24,639 nt of DNA from Minisyncoccota bacterium (GCA_018062165.1 JAGOSU010000004.1:1-24639), one strand, 5' to 3'. Positions 14,674 to 21,840 are shown, counted from the stretch's first letter. The notes: generated by a model not told the origin, from the letters alone. Made by a program: numbers and translations.

Positions 14674-15834
14674 TTATCGCTCCAGAGCGAGGTTGCCATC
14701 TGCTCGTAGGGTACCTGCCTCCATGAACTGCCCCTCCTGCGCCCGATAGAAGCCCGCGATGCCTATCATGACGGCATTGTCGCCCGTGAAGCCTTCGGGA
14801 GGGAAATACACCTGTACTTCTGGATGTTCCTTCGAGAGATGTTCACTGAAGTGCATCTTGAGGTGCCTATTTGCAGAAACACCACCACCTACGGCAAGTG
14901 TTTTCGCTTCATTTTCTTCAAGTGCCTTTGCGGTCTTCACGTACAGCACCTCTACGGCTGCATCTTCAAACTCGCGAGCGACTTCGCATTTGTCCGCATC
15001 GGTAAGCTCACGCCCCTTTATCAAATACATGACTGCAGTCTTCAGGCCACTGAATGAGAAGTCAAAATCAGGAGAGCTAAGCATCGGACGCGGGAGCTTC
15101 ACGGTCGAAGGAGCAGTCCGCATCGGGTGTGCAAGTTTTGAAATCTCAGGACCGCCCGGATAGGGAAGGCCAAGCATGCGCGCGACTTTATCAAACGCTT
15201 CTCCCACCGCGTCGTCACGAGTTCGTCCGACGAGTGCATAGGAGTGCCAAGCCCCCATCAATATAAGTTCAGTGTGCCCACCGGAAACAAGCAGCGCGAG
15301 GACGGGGAACTGAAGATTTGAGATAGAGAAAGAGCGAGCGTCACCCTTCACCAAAGAAGCAAGAAGGTGTCCCTCCATGTGGTCGATGGGAACGAGCGGT
15401 TTCTCCCACACGAGCGAGAGCGCCTGTGCGAAGTTCACCCCCACCCAGAGCGCAGGCTCAAGACCGGGACCGCGCGTCACTGCGATGGCATCGATATCAG
15501 GAACGGTTATTTCCGATAGAAACTCCACCAACTGTTCTTTAAGGTCGTGCTCGCGGTCCAGAAGTGCACCCACCTTCTTCTCCACATTAAGGGTAGGCCC
15601 TCCCGTACACATGTTTGCTTCGACAAGCGCTGCGCGCAAAAGCGGCGTCAGATTCTTGGCATGTTCGCGTTTGGCCACTGCTGGGAAGACGCCACCGAAC
15701 TCCCGATGCACATCAATCTGGGAATAGAGCGCATTTCCGAGAATCGTGAACTGTGCAGACTCCCTGTTTCCAGTGGCTTCAAGGATAGCGACTGCGGTCT
15801 CGTCGCAGCTGGTCTCTATGGAAAGGATTTTCAT
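14674..15834 (-). CDS. tsaD: tRNA N6-adenosine threonylcarbamoyltransferase TsaD
   Basis: A 386-residue ASKHA-fold enzyme that transfers threonylcarbamoyl to A37 of ANN-reading tRNAs. Motifs seen: MKILSIETSCDETAVA at the start, RGPGLEPALWVG (121-132), DHMEGHLLAS with metal-binding His152 and His156, LLVSGGHTEL, YPGGPEISKLA, FSFSGLKTAV, AVGGGVSANRHL and the DNAVMI end with its Asp. Residues about 72-111 form a charged stretch longer than in E. coli TsaD (337 residues), placed just before DIDAIAVT. The ATG at 15834 is chosen because it matches the family start and overlaps the stop of the upstream DHH gene (ATGA); an upstream start would add 12 unrelated residues. TsaC is encoded 1 kb away on the other strand. 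Confidence 0.96.
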   Translation of the reverse strand: MKILSIETSCDETAVAILEATGNRESAQFTILGNALYSQIDVHREFGGVFPAVAKREHAKNLTPLLRAALVEANMCTGGPTLNVEKKVGALLDREHDLKEQLVEFLSEITVPDIDAIAVTRGPGLEPALWVGVNFAQALSLVWEKPLVPIDHMEGHLLASLVKGDARSFSISNLQFPVLALLVSGGHTELILMGAWHSYALVGRTRDDAVGEAFDKVARMLGLPYPGGPEISKLAHPMRTAPSTVKLPRPMLSSPDFDFSFSGLKTAVMYLIKGRELTDADKCEVAREFEDAAVEVLYVKTAKALEENEAKTLAVGGGVSANRHLKMHFSEHLSKEHPEVQVYFPPEGFTGDNAVMIGIAGFYRAQEGQFMEAGTLRADGNLALER

Positions 15835-16676
15835 CCGTCGAGTTGCTCCCAGGGAATTGCAGACCCCCAAGGAAGGGAGAAGGCGGCGGCATTGGGGTGT
15901 CCGTTACCTCCGTACTTCTGTGCAATCTTTGCGACATCGACCGAGCCGTCACCGCGAAGCGATACCCGAAGCCCATCTGGGCGCGCCTGTACGCAAAGGG
16001 CAAGTGGCGCCTTCTTTCTCGCAAGGCGATTCCCGAGATCAGAGGAGAAGATGCTGATGGTCGCAGCAAAGTAGCATTCGTAGCCCTCAAAGCGCACGAG
16101 CTTCGCATCCTCTGCGAGCTCGGCAACGATGGAATCAGAGTGCGCGCGGTAGATTCCTCCGCGCTCAATCATCTTTGTGCGTATCTCCGGGTCTTCAATC
16201 TCTCCGGCAATCCGGTCCCATGCCTCAAAGGTAAACGGCTGTGTATAGATAGAGGCAAGGAGTTCGCGAGAGTTGGGGAGCGCGAAGCGGTAGAGATCTC
16301 CTTCCTGCACATACGTAAGGAGTGTAGGGACCGGAGTTCCGGGGTGGAAATACTCCCAGGCGATAACGGCACCAGAACGACTCGCGTCATAGACATGGTG
16401 TTCCATGCTCTCAACGACGTCCTTCACTCCCTCGTGGTGGTCAAGCACGACGAGGGACGCCGCCTCCTTTTGGAGCCGGTTCATATTTTCCTGGTGGTAG
16501 ATGAAATCAATGAAATAGAGGTGCGCCCCTGAAAGACCCTCGGGCACCGGACGACCATGCTTGACCGGCATGTATTCAGCAGTGTCCCCGAACTTCTTCC
16601 AGGCAGCATAGGCGCCGCCGAAACCGTCGGGACAGTCGCCGTGAAAGAGGATGACAGTGCGCATGGCAGGGTTCAT
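15831..16676 (-). CDS. DHH-family phosphoesterase
   Basis: A 281-residue protein. The N-terminal DHH domain has LFHGDCPDGFGGAYAAW (D-x-x-D-G metal site, about 10-26), FIDF near 55-58, and the name-giving LDHHEGV near 78-84. The C-terminal DHHA1-like part ends with GGNGHPNAAAF, the substrate-binding G-G-G-H-x-x-A-x-F variant. Such enzymes cleave phosphodiester bonds in oligonucleotides, cyclic dinucleotides or pAp; the short two-domain form without membrane helices is closest to NrnA-like or uncharacterised members. The ATG lies seven bases after the tRNA-Val discriminator, and a second Met at codon 5 is an alternative start. The gene overlaps tsaD by four bases. Confidence 0.88.
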   Translation of the reverse strand: MNPAMRTVILFHGDCPDGFGGAYAAWKKFGDTAEYMPVKHGRPVPEGLSGAHLYFIDFIYHQENMNRLQKEAASLVVLDHHEGVKDVVESMEHHVYDASRSGAVIAWEYFHPGTPVPTLLTYVQEGDLYRFALPNSRELLASIYTQPFTFEAWDRIAGEIEDPEIRTKMIERGGIYRAHSDSIVAELAEDAKLVRFEGYECYFAATISIFSSDLGNRLARKKAPLALCVQARPDGLRVSLRGDGSVDVAKIAQKYGGNGHPNAAAFSLPWGSAIPWEQLDG

Positions 16677-16683
16677 GGTTTTG

Positions 16684-16756
16684 TGCGCGGTGCAAGATTC
16701 GAACTTGCGACCCTCTCAACGTCAATGAGATGCTCTACCAACTGAGCTAACCGCGC
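16684..16756 (-). tRNA. tRNA-Val (anticodon GAC)
   Basis: On the minus strand the acceptor GCGCGGT pairs with ACCGCGC; the D stem is GCTC/GAGC; the anticodon stem TCTCA/TGAGA encloses TTGACGT with anticodon GAC; the T arm is GCAAG-TTCGAAT-CTTGC. The discriminator is A and is followed by CAAAACC, so CCA is not encoded. The DHH gene starts seven bases downstream. Confidence 0.96.
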
Positions 16757-16767
16757 GGTTCTCGCAC

Positions 16768-16795
16768 AATATCGCACTTTCATGTAGGATTCAAA
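16768..16795 (-). promoter_or_regulatory. tRNA-Val promoter, divergent from tsaC
   Basis: On the minus strand TTTGAA (16795-16790) and TGCGATATT (box 16773-16768) are separated by 16 bases; the tRNA starts 12 bases after the box. The -35 overlaps the -10 box of the divergent tsaC gene, so the two promoters probably exclude each other. Confidence 0.55.
16783..16790 (+). promoter_or_regulatory. Probable -10 box of tsaC
   Basis: TGTAGGAT (box 16785-16790) lies nine bases before the ATG at 16800, predicting a leader of about three bases. It overlaps the -35 of the tRNA-Val promoter. Confidence 0.45.
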
Positions 16796-16799
16796 CCGC

Positions 16800-17423
16800 A
16801 TGAAAATCGTTATTCTCGAAGACGGAAACCTCGATGCCGTAGCACGGGAGGCGGCAGATGCGCTCAAAATGGGCGGTATTGTCATCTACCCAACTGACAC
16901 CCTCTACGGTATTGGGGTGAACGCGCTTGATGAGAGTGCGCTTGCAAAGCTTCGTCGACTCAAGGTTCGTGAGCAAAAGAAGCCCATGAGCATTCTCGTC
17001 CCTTCAGTTGAACACATCTCTCGCTACGGCCACATGACTGATGCCGCGAAGGAAATTGCGGAGCGACACCTTCCTGGTGGCCTCACCCTCATACTTCCAG
17101 CAACTGAGCATGCGCCGCGCGACATCACTCTCAATGATGCTATCGGTATCCGCGTTCCGGGTGACGCATTCAGTCTCGCGCTCGCAGAGATGTTTGACGG
17201 GCCTGTGACCGCAACGAGCGCTAACCGCGCAGGACTCACTACACCTTCCGATATCCGGAGTATCCTCGAACACTTTGGACCGGATATCGAGCACCTTTCA
17301 ATCGTTGTTGATGGTGGCGAGCGCTCAGGGGGCACTCCTTCGACTGTTATCTCCTTTGTGCACGGAGATATTCCGAGAATACTGCGCGAAGGGGTGATTA
17401 CGCGCGAAGAGCTTGGGCTCTAA
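16800..17423 (+). CDS. tsaC: L-threonylcarbamoyladenylate synthase (YrdC/Sua5 family)
   Basis: A 207-residue single-domain YrdC protein without the C-terminal Sua5 extension. It makes threonylcarbamoyl-AMP from Thr, bicarbonate and ATP, the substrate that TsaD uses. Motifs seen: GGIVIYPTDTLYGIG (26-40), the basic KVREQKKPMSIL segment that lines the ATP pocket, PGGLTLIL, IGIRVPGD and VTATSANRAG, ending with PSTVISF. In most members the S-A-N is followed by x-S-G; here it is R-A-G. Its stop shares two bases with the stop of the convergent ahcY gene (CTAA at 17420-17423). Confidence 0.94.
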   Translation: MKIVILEDGNLDAVAREAADALKMGGIVIYPTDTLYGIGVNALDESALAKLRRLKVREQKKPMSILVPSVEHISRYGHMTDAAKEIAERHLPGGLTLILPATEHAPRDITLNDAIGIRVPGDAFSLALAEMFDGPVTATSANRAGLTTPSDIRSILEHFGPDIEHLSIVVDGGERSGGTPSTVISFVHGDIPRILREGVITREELGL

Positions 17424-18676
17424 GTTCCTCCTTCCCAGGCGGAAAGGTATTTCTTCTGCTCTTCAGTAAGCTGCTCGAGCGAGAGACCCATTGCGGTCAA
17501 CTTGAGCGTCGCTACGTAGTTCTCGAGCTCCTCCGGAACGTCGTAGACGGCGGCGGCAAGAGGGGTTGGCTGTGTTGCCATCCATGCACAGGCGAGGGCC
17601 TGCGTGGAGAAGCTCATGTCCATGACGGAAGCAGGATGTCCCTCAGCTGCTGCGAGGTTTACGAGCCTTCCATCGGCAAGAAGGTTGATGCGGTTTCCAC
17701 CGAGCATGTATTCGTCAACAGAGGAGCGCACGTTCATACGAACGGAAGCCGCTTCCTTCTTAAGTGCAGCGACATCAATCTCGACATCGAAGTGCCCGGT
17801 GTTGCAGACAATGGCGCCATCTTTCATCTTCCTCAGGTGTTCAATACGGATGACGTGGATATTGCCGGTTGCCGTGCAGAAGACGTCTCCGAGCGGTGCC
17901 GCTTCCTCCATCGTGGCGACGCGGAAGCCGTCCATCGAAGCTTCAAGCGCTTTCACAGGATCAATCTCAGTGACGATGACTTGCGCACCCATACCGCGAG
18001 CACGCATAGCAAGCCCACGTCCACACCAGCCGTAGCCAGCGACGACAAACACTTTGCCCGCGAGCAGGATGTCAGTGGCACGAATGATACCGTCGAGCGT
18101 TGATTGACCCGTGCCGTAGCGGTTATCGAAAAGGTTCTTGGTCTTTGCGTCGTTAACGGCAACGATGGGGAACTTGAGTGCACCATCTTTGCTCATAGCA
18201 CGTAGACGAATAACACCAGTAGTCGTCTCCTCAGTTCCTCCCACAATTGAGGGGAGAAGATCAGGATGTTCTTTGTGTATGGTTGAGACAAGGTCAGCAC
18301 CATCATCCATCGTCAGCTGCGGCTTTGCAGCAATCACGCTCTTGAGGTGTTTGAAGAAGGTATCGCGATCTTCTCCTTTGCGAGCAAAGACAGGAATGTC
18401 ATGGTCAACGACAAGCGTCGCAGCGATGTCGTCCTGCGTGGAAAGGGGGTTGGAGGCGCAGAGCACGACGTTAGCGCCACCCTCCTTGAGAGTACGCATG
18501 AGGTTTCCGGTTTCAGCGGTGACATGGAGGCAGGCGCCAACCGTCATGCCCTTCAAAGGCTGCTCCTTCTTGAACTTCTCGCGCACTGCCTGAAGTACCG
18601 GCATGTCGTTATCAGCCCACGCGAGACGCTTAGCGCCCTCAGCAGAGAGGTCTTTGTCAGTAATGTCGTAGTCCAT
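17420..18676 (-). CDS. ahcY: S-adenosylhomocysteine hydrolase, archaeal/Thermotoga-like short form
   Basis: A 418-residue NAD-dependent enzyme that splits S-adenosylhomocysteine into homocysteine and adenosine, relieving inhibition of methyltransferases. Seen: CLHVTAETGNL (49-59), DDGADL (124-129), EETTTG (149-154), VNDAKTKNLFDNRYGTGQS (174-192), the NAD-binding GYGWCGRG (214-221), and GHFDVEID and GGNRINLLADGRLVNL near the end. The C-terminus stops at AWEGGT, without the Lys/Tyr-containing tail (K-x-D-x-Y-R-Y) of eukaryotic-type enzymes, as in archaeal and Thermotoga forms. The 'NRYGTGQS' block also matches that group. The gene begins two bases after the PfkB kinase stop, so both are co-translated in one operon. 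Confidence 0.96.
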   Translation of the reverse strand: MDYDITDKDLSAEGAKRLAWADNDMPVLQAVREKFKKEQPLKGMTVGACLHVTAETGNLMRTLKEGGANVVLCASNPLSTQDDIAATLVVDHDIPVFARKGEDRDTFFKHLKSVIAAKPQLTMDDGADLVSTIHKEHPDLLPSIVGGTEETTTGVIRLRAMSKDGALKFPIVAVNDAKTKNLFDNRYGTGQSTLDGIIRATDILLAGKVFVVAGYGWCGRGLAMRARGMGAQVIVTEIDPVKALEASMDGFRVATMEEAAPLGDVFCTATGNIHVIRIEHLRKMKDGAIVCNTGHFDVEIDVAALKKEAASVRMNVRSSVDEYMLGGNRINLLADGRLVNLAAAEGHPASVMDMSFSTQALACAWMATQPTPLAAAVYDVPEELENYVATLKLTAMGLSLEQLTEEQKKYLSAWEGGT

Positions 18677-18678
18677 GA

Positions 18679-19617
18679 TTAGAGCGGGAAAGGTGTTTGG
18701 TAAGTGGATTCGTAACGCGCGCTTAGCTCATCGAGCGTGAAGCGGTGGTTTTGCGTACCATAGCACTCCACTGCATAGGTGGCTACCGTGCTCGCAAGTC
18801 GCAACGACTCTTCAAGAGAGATGCCGGAAGAAAGTCCGTGAAGGAGGCCTGCGCGAAATGCATCGCCGGCTCCAGTCGGGTCAACTACCTCAACTGCAGG
18901 GACTGCCGGAACGGTAATCTCATCGTCTCCTGTGCGCACACGAGAACCCTTCTCGCCAAGTGTGACGATAAGCGTCTGGCACGCGTCTACAATGTCCTGC
19001 TCGCTCCATCCGGTTTTCTCAAGCACAAGCGCGAGCTCGTAGTCGTTAACGATGAGGCCCAAGGCTCCGGTGATAGCGCTCTTCAAATCGTCGCCCGAGA
19101 GCATGGGAATCTGCTGTCCTGGGTCAAAGAGATAGGGAACACCTGCCTCACGAAAGCGTTCTGGGAAACGCCGCATGTCTTCAGTTCCTGTTGGAGAGAC
19201 GATAGCGAGCGAGACTCTCGCCGTTTCAAACGGGAGCGTGTATCCCTGCTCATCAGCTCCGGCAGAGAAGGCAGTGATTTGGTTGTCTGCTTTGTCAGTA
19301 GTGATGTAGCAAGAGGCGGTGGGAAGATCGTTGATGATTTCAATACCCGTCGTTGCGATGCCGTTTTCTTTCAGGTGTTCTTCGTAGTCTGCAAAGTCGT
19401 TACCTGCGGTCGCGAGTATTTCCGGAGAACCACCAAGAAGCGCGAGGCTGTAGCCTATATTGCCCGCGCATCCGCCAAATACTATTTCGGGAGTAGAGAC
19501 CGAGAACGAGACGTTGATGTTGTGGAGTCCCTCAGCGAGGAAGTGGTCCTTAAACAAACCAGGGAAGACCATGATGCGGTCGTAGGCAAGAGAACCAATG
19601 AGAAGGATGCGGTTCAT
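18679..19617 (-). CDS. PfkB-family sugar/nucleoside kinase, probable adenosine kinase
   Basis: A 312-residue ribokinase-fold enzyme. Residues 47-61 (FGGCAGNIGYSLALLG) match PfkB signature 1 (G-G-x-x-x-N-x-A-x-x-L-x-x-L-G), and VDPTGAGDAFRAGLLHG (245-261) is signature 2 with catalytic Asp252 and the anion hole GAGD. The substrate is not fixed by these motifs. Location directly before ahcY argues for adenosine kinase, since AMP formation would pull the reversible hydrolase towards cleavage. The ATG overlaps the stop of the upstream GNAT-like gene by four bases (ATGA). A ribokinase or other nucleoside kinase role is possible. Confidence 0.88.
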   Translation of the reverse strand: MNRILLIGSLAYDRIMVFPGLFKDHFLAEGLHNINVSFSVSTPEIVFGGCAGNIGYSLALLGGSPEILATAGNDFADYEEHLKENGIATTGIEIINDLPTASCYITTDKADNQITAFSAGADEQGYTLPFETARVSLAIVSPTGTEDMRRFPERFREAGVPYLFDPGQQIPMLSGDDLKSAITGALGLIVNDYELALVLEKTGWSEQDIVDACQTLIVTLGEKGSRVRTGDDEITVPAVPAVEVVDPTGAGDAFRAGLLHGLSSGISLEESLRLASTVATYAVECYGTQNHRFTLDELSARYESTYQTPFPL

Positions 19618-20417
19618 GACGTGAGGTCCTTGGTCATCTCGATACCGAGGAGGAAAGAAGGTCGCACACCATAGCGCATGCGCAACACTTGGAATTTCGA
19701 GATAATCGCAAGGTCCGGGTCCCCGACGAGGTGGTCCGGCATGAGGGTGTAGTTACCAGCCTTGTCCGCGGCGAACTTCGCTTTGTCGATAATCACATCA
19801 TCGCGCTCAAGCTCATCCATCGCTTGGCCGTCCTCATCAAGCAGCAGGAGCTTCACGCGCAGGAAAGAAGGGAGCTCGCCGCGCTCCTTGTACGCCGCCT
19901 CGTTTGCAGGGTCGCTCGACTCGGCCTGGAATCGGTCCCAGGTCGCTCGGTCCGCGTCTGAGATTTCGTACCCGTTGCTGAGGCCGAGCTTAATGACGGA
20001 TGGCATGGAGGCGCGCAGGCGCATGACATGCGGGACGGTATCAGGATTGCGCGCGTGAAGCGCCTGCGCGTAGTTCTCGGCAGTGGCGAGGAGGAAGCTG
20101 CCCACACCTTTTTTCCGTGCACCGAAGACAAAGCGGTGATAGACGTACCACGTACCTTTCTGCGGGTCCATCGAAAGTTCCGCGAGCTTCTCTCCCGTCG
20201 TGGTGTCGGTGAAGGTCAGAAAGCCGTCCGTAGCACCACGCTCCGTCTGGAAATGGCTCTTCCATTCGCACTCTATCTGTCCGGGAGCGAAGCCTGGAAG
20301 GTCTATCTTCTCCTTCCATTCGAAGGAGAACTCGGATTGCTCCAACCGTTTCTGTCCTCCCTCGGAGAGGAGGGCACCAGGGACAGGAGGAACGGGCGGG
20401 CTTTCTGCAGGGCTCAT
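19614..20417 (-). CDS. Uncharacterised protein with GNAT-acetyltransferase-like segment
   Basis: A 267-residue soluble protein, first gene of the ahcY operon. Residues 1-45 are Pro-rich and variable. Residues 92-115 (VYHRFVFGARKKGVGSFLLA) fit GNAT motif A with an R/Q-x-x-G-x-G loop at 101-107, and PSVIKLGLSNGYEI (139-152) resembles motif B (L-Y-x-x-x-G-F). The last 80 residues (LRVKLLLLDEDGQ, then PDHLVGDPDLAI) have no recognised match. An acetyl-CoA-dependent transferase is a reasonable guess; the target is unknown. The ATG is fixed by a TAGTAT box six bases upstream. The tight overlap with the kinase suggests a role linked to nucleoside or methyl-cycle metabolism, but this is inference only. 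Confidence 0.6.
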   Translation of the reverse strand: MSPAESPPVPPVPGALLSEGGQKRLEQSEFSFEWKEKIDLPGFAPGQIECEWKSHFQTERGATDGFLTFTDTTTGEKLAELSMDPQKGTWYVYHRFVFGARKKGVGSFLLATAENYAQALHARNPDTVPHVMRLRASMPSVIKLGLSNGYEISDADRATWDRFQAESSDPANEAAYKERGELPSFLRVKLLLLDEDGQAMDELERDDVIIDKAKFAADKAGNYTLMPDHLVGDPDLAIISKFQVLRMRYGVRPSFLLGIEMTKDLTS

Positions 20418-20423
20418 ACGGGC

Positions 20424-20429
20424 ATACTA
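20424..20429 (-). promoter_or_regulatory. -10 box of the GNAT-like/pfkB/ahcY operon
   Basis: On the minus strand TAGTAT lies exactly six bases before the ATG at 20417. No TGn extension; a convincing -35 is not seen. Confidence 0.55.
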
Positions 20430-20468
20430 CCAGTTGTGCAAACTTCACTCTAGCCTAAGGGACTGAGG

Positions 20469-20476
20469 TGTATTAT
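20469..20476 (+). promoter_or_regulatory. Probable -10 box of the doxX gene
   Basis: TGTATTAT (box 20471-20476) lies 27 bases before the ATG at 20504. The leader would be about 21 bases long and has no clear Shine-Dalgarno site. Confidence 0.4.
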
Positions 20477-20503
20477 TTATAGATACCCCCTAACCAGCTA
20501 TCC

Positions 20504-20944
20504 ATGACTCTCCCATTCCTTACCCGTCCATACGAAACCTGGGCCCCCTTTGTTGGGCGTCTTCTTATGGGTGCGGTGTTCCTCGTTGGTGCTTCCTTTA
20601 AAATTCCTGGCACTGAAGGCTTTACCGCAGAAGTCGGCATGGCAGCTGCAGCCGGCGTTCCTATTGCAACCGTTGCTGTCTTCCTCGCCTTTATCCTCGA
20701 AGTAGTTGCAGGTGTCTCAATTATTGTTGGGTGGCAGACTCGCCTTTGGGCCTTTCTTCTCATGCTCTTCACAGTTCTCCTGACAGCAATCTTCTACCGC
20801 AACCTCTCCGACATGATGGTCTTTGGTATGTTCATGAGCCATCTCGGTCTCATCGCCGGACTCCTCTTCATCTCAACCTATGGCGCACAGAGCAAAGCAG
20901 TTACGACCTGCCCGCTTCCACAGGGAATGACGAAGTCAGTCTAA
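20504..20944 (+). CDS. DoxX-family membrane protein
   Basis: A 146-residue protein with four hydrophobic helices (about 15-35, 50-76, 78-98 and 103-124). The first helix reads FVGRLLMGAVFLVGASFKIPG, the typical DoxX start (R-x-x-x-G-x-x-F-x-x-x-G-x-x-K), and helix two carries the conserved FLAFILEVVAGVSIIVG with its buried Glu. DoxX proteins are linked to thiol and oxidative-stress handling or terminal oxidase-like functions; the specific role here is unknown. The tail after 125 is short and polar. Its TAA is directly followed by an ATG of a 37-residue frame. Confidence 0.87.
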   Translation: MTLPFLTRPYETWAPFVGRLLMGAVFLVGASFKIPGTEGFTAEVGMAAAAGVPIATVAVFLAFILEVVAGVSIIVGWQTRLWAFLLMLFTVLLTAIFYRNLSDMMVFGMFMSHLGLIAGLLFISTYGAQSKAVTTCPLPQGMTKSV

Positions 20945-21058
20945 ATGAAGGAAGCTGTTGAGAAGCGCGCCGCTGGTGAAGCCGTTTCGCTCGATGCTGC
21001 TACGGTCGAGAACAATCTCTTTCTGACTGTAAAAGACAATCAGTACGGATTCAACTAA
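20945..21058 (+). CDS. 37-residue ORF directly after doxX
   Basis: ATG at 20945 touches the doxX stop (TAAATG) and the frame runs to TAA at 21056-21058. The 37-residue product starts MKEAVEKRAAGEAVSLDAA and ends with KDNQYGFN; it is polar and probably soluble. No family is recognised. The stop-start junction would permit translational coupling, but a short chance frame or the eroded end of a former gene cannot be excluded. Confidence 0.4.
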   Translation: MKEAVEKRAAGEAVSLDAATVENNLFLTVKDNQYGFN

Positions 21059-21139
21059 ATTGGTGACCCAAATTAGGCGTAATTGGAACCCGCTAGTACG
21101 GGAACTATATGAGTGGCAACGATTTGGGAAGGCGTTGGC

Positions 21140-21583
21140 TTAACCTGCCTCCACGGGATGTTCTATCTCCTCGTTCGTGTGAGTCCACTTCTCTCCACCA
21201 GAACCACAATAGGCTGCGCCAGTAGCATTTCGCACGACCAGTGCATACGAATCATTGTTTAGATCAAGCGCTACGGTCTGTGAACCAGAAAGTGCAACCT
21301 CCGCCCCTTTTTTGATTGTGGCGATAACGATATCAGCACCCATTGGCTGTACATGCCACAAGTAGGCGCGCTCTCCATTATTGGAGGTCCAGCGTAGTGT
21401 GATATCCGAGCTGTTAGTCGTTGCAACCAATTCACAATCTGGCATAACTTCACCGAGTACGGTTTCGACGGTTGCCTCACTAGTAAGTGGTATCTGTACT
21501 GGCTCCTGCTTTGGAAGTAAGAAGTACGTGAGGATTCCAAGAATGACGAGTGCGAGTACTCCTACGGCAATTTTGGCTTTCAT
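21140..21583 (-). CDS. Membrane-anchored beta-rich extracytoplasmic protein, unknown
   Basis: A 147-residue protein. Residues 5-23 form one hydrophobic helix after a short basic start (M-K-A-K), with no lipobox Cys, so it looks like a signal anchor. The remainder is rich in Ser, Thr, Val and aromatic residues in strand-like alternation (ITLRWTSNNGERAYLW, QTVALDLNNDSYALVVRNATG) and has two Cys, at 50 and 126, spaced as in Ig-like or fibronectin-like domains where they could form a disulfide. An outward-facing Ig-like domain is a guess. The start is set by a TATACT box seven bases upstream. It lies 28 bases beyond the tRNA-Glu 3' end on the same strand. Confidence 0.65.
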   Translation of the reverse strand: MKAKIAVGVLALVILGILTYFLLPKQEPVQIPLTSEATVETVLGEVMPDCELVATTNSSDITLRWTSNNGERAYLWHVQPMGADIVIATIKKGAEVALSGSQTVALDLNNDSYALVVRNATGAAYCGSGGEKWTHTNEEIEHPVEAG

Positions 21584-21590
21584 ATTATTC

Positions 21591-21596
21591 AGTATA
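21591..21596 (-). promoter_or_regulatory. -10 box of the membrane-anchored protein gene
   Basis: On the minus strand TATACT lies seven bases before the ATG at 21583, between tRNA-Glu and the gene. It predicts a leaderless or one-base leader mRNA. Confidence 0.6.
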
Positions 21597-21611
21597 CTCG
21601 GTGAACCTGTG

Positions 21612-21683
21612 TGACCCCACGGGGAATCGAACCCCGATTTACGCCGTGAAAGGGCGCTGTCCTAACCGTTAGACGATAGGGCC
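21612..21683 (-). tRNA. tRNA-Glu (anticodon TTC)
   Basis: On the minus strand the acceptor GGCCCTA pairs with TGGGGTC with wobbles; the D stem is GTCT/GGAC with a wobble; the anticodon stem GCGCC/GGCGT encloses CTTTCAC with anticodon TTC; the T arm is CGGGG-TTCGATT-CCCCG. The discriminator is A and is followed by CAC, so CCA is not encoded. Confidence 0.94.
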
Positions 21684-21698
21684 GTGTGCTGCTTGGCT

Positions 21699-21732
21699 AT
21701 CCTAGCATTTTGACCCCCTAGAATGCTAGGAT
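21699..21732. promoter_or_regulatory. Palindromic divergent promoter of tRNA-Glu and tRNA-Ser
   Basis: A perfect 11-bp inverted repeat, ATCCTAGCATT (21699-21709) and AATGCTAGGAT (21722-21732), has a 12-base centre. Each arm, read outward, is an extended -10 box TGCTAGGAT: the plus copy stands nine bases before tRNA-Ser, and the minus copy 15 bases before tRNA-Glu. The two boxes are so close that each promoter's -35 region lies on the other's -10, so polymerase could occupy only one direction at a time. Confidence 0.65.
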
Positions 21733-21741
21733 GCGCCTTAC

Positions 21742-21828
21742 GGAGAGGTGGCTGAGTGGTCGAAGGCGCCGCACTCGAAATGCGGTGTAGGGGAAACCTT
21801 ACCGTGGGTTCGAATCCCACCCTCTCCG
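21742..21828 (+). tRNA. tRNA-Ser (anticodon CGA)
   Basis: The acceptor GGAGAGG (21742-21748) pairs with CCTCTCC (21821-21827). The anticodon stem CCGCA/TGCGG encloses CTCGAAA with anticodon CGA (reads TCG). A long variable arm (GTAGGGG-AAA-CCTTAC) marks a class II tRNA, and the T arm is GTGGG-TTCGAAT-CCCAC. The discriminator is G at 21828 and is followed by CTC, so CCA is not encoded. The next ORF starts 18 bases downstream. Confidence 0.96.
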
Positions 21829-21834
21829 CTCTGG

Positions 21835-21840
21835 TAAGAT
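21835..21840 (+). promoter_or_regulatory. -10 box of the microprotein/transpeptidase operon
   Basis: TAAGAT lies exactly six bases before the ATG at 21847, just after tRNA-Ser. No TGn extension. Readthrough from the tRNA promoter could also supply transcription. Confidence 0.5.

Noticed and set aside
15843..16532. A 229-codon plus-strand frame opposite the DHH gene
   Set aside because: The DHH motifs on the minus strand explain the region; the plus frame shows none.
18745..19674. A 309-codon plus-strand frame opposite the PfkB kinase gene
   Set aside because: The minus strand carries clear PfkB signatures; the plus frame is Arg/Cys-rich and has no recognisable domain.
20504..21058. Frameshifted longer DoxX protein including the 37-residue frame
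   Set aside because: DoxX has a normal length and ends cleanly; the two frames are separated by TAA directly followed by ATG, not by an out-of-frame continuation.
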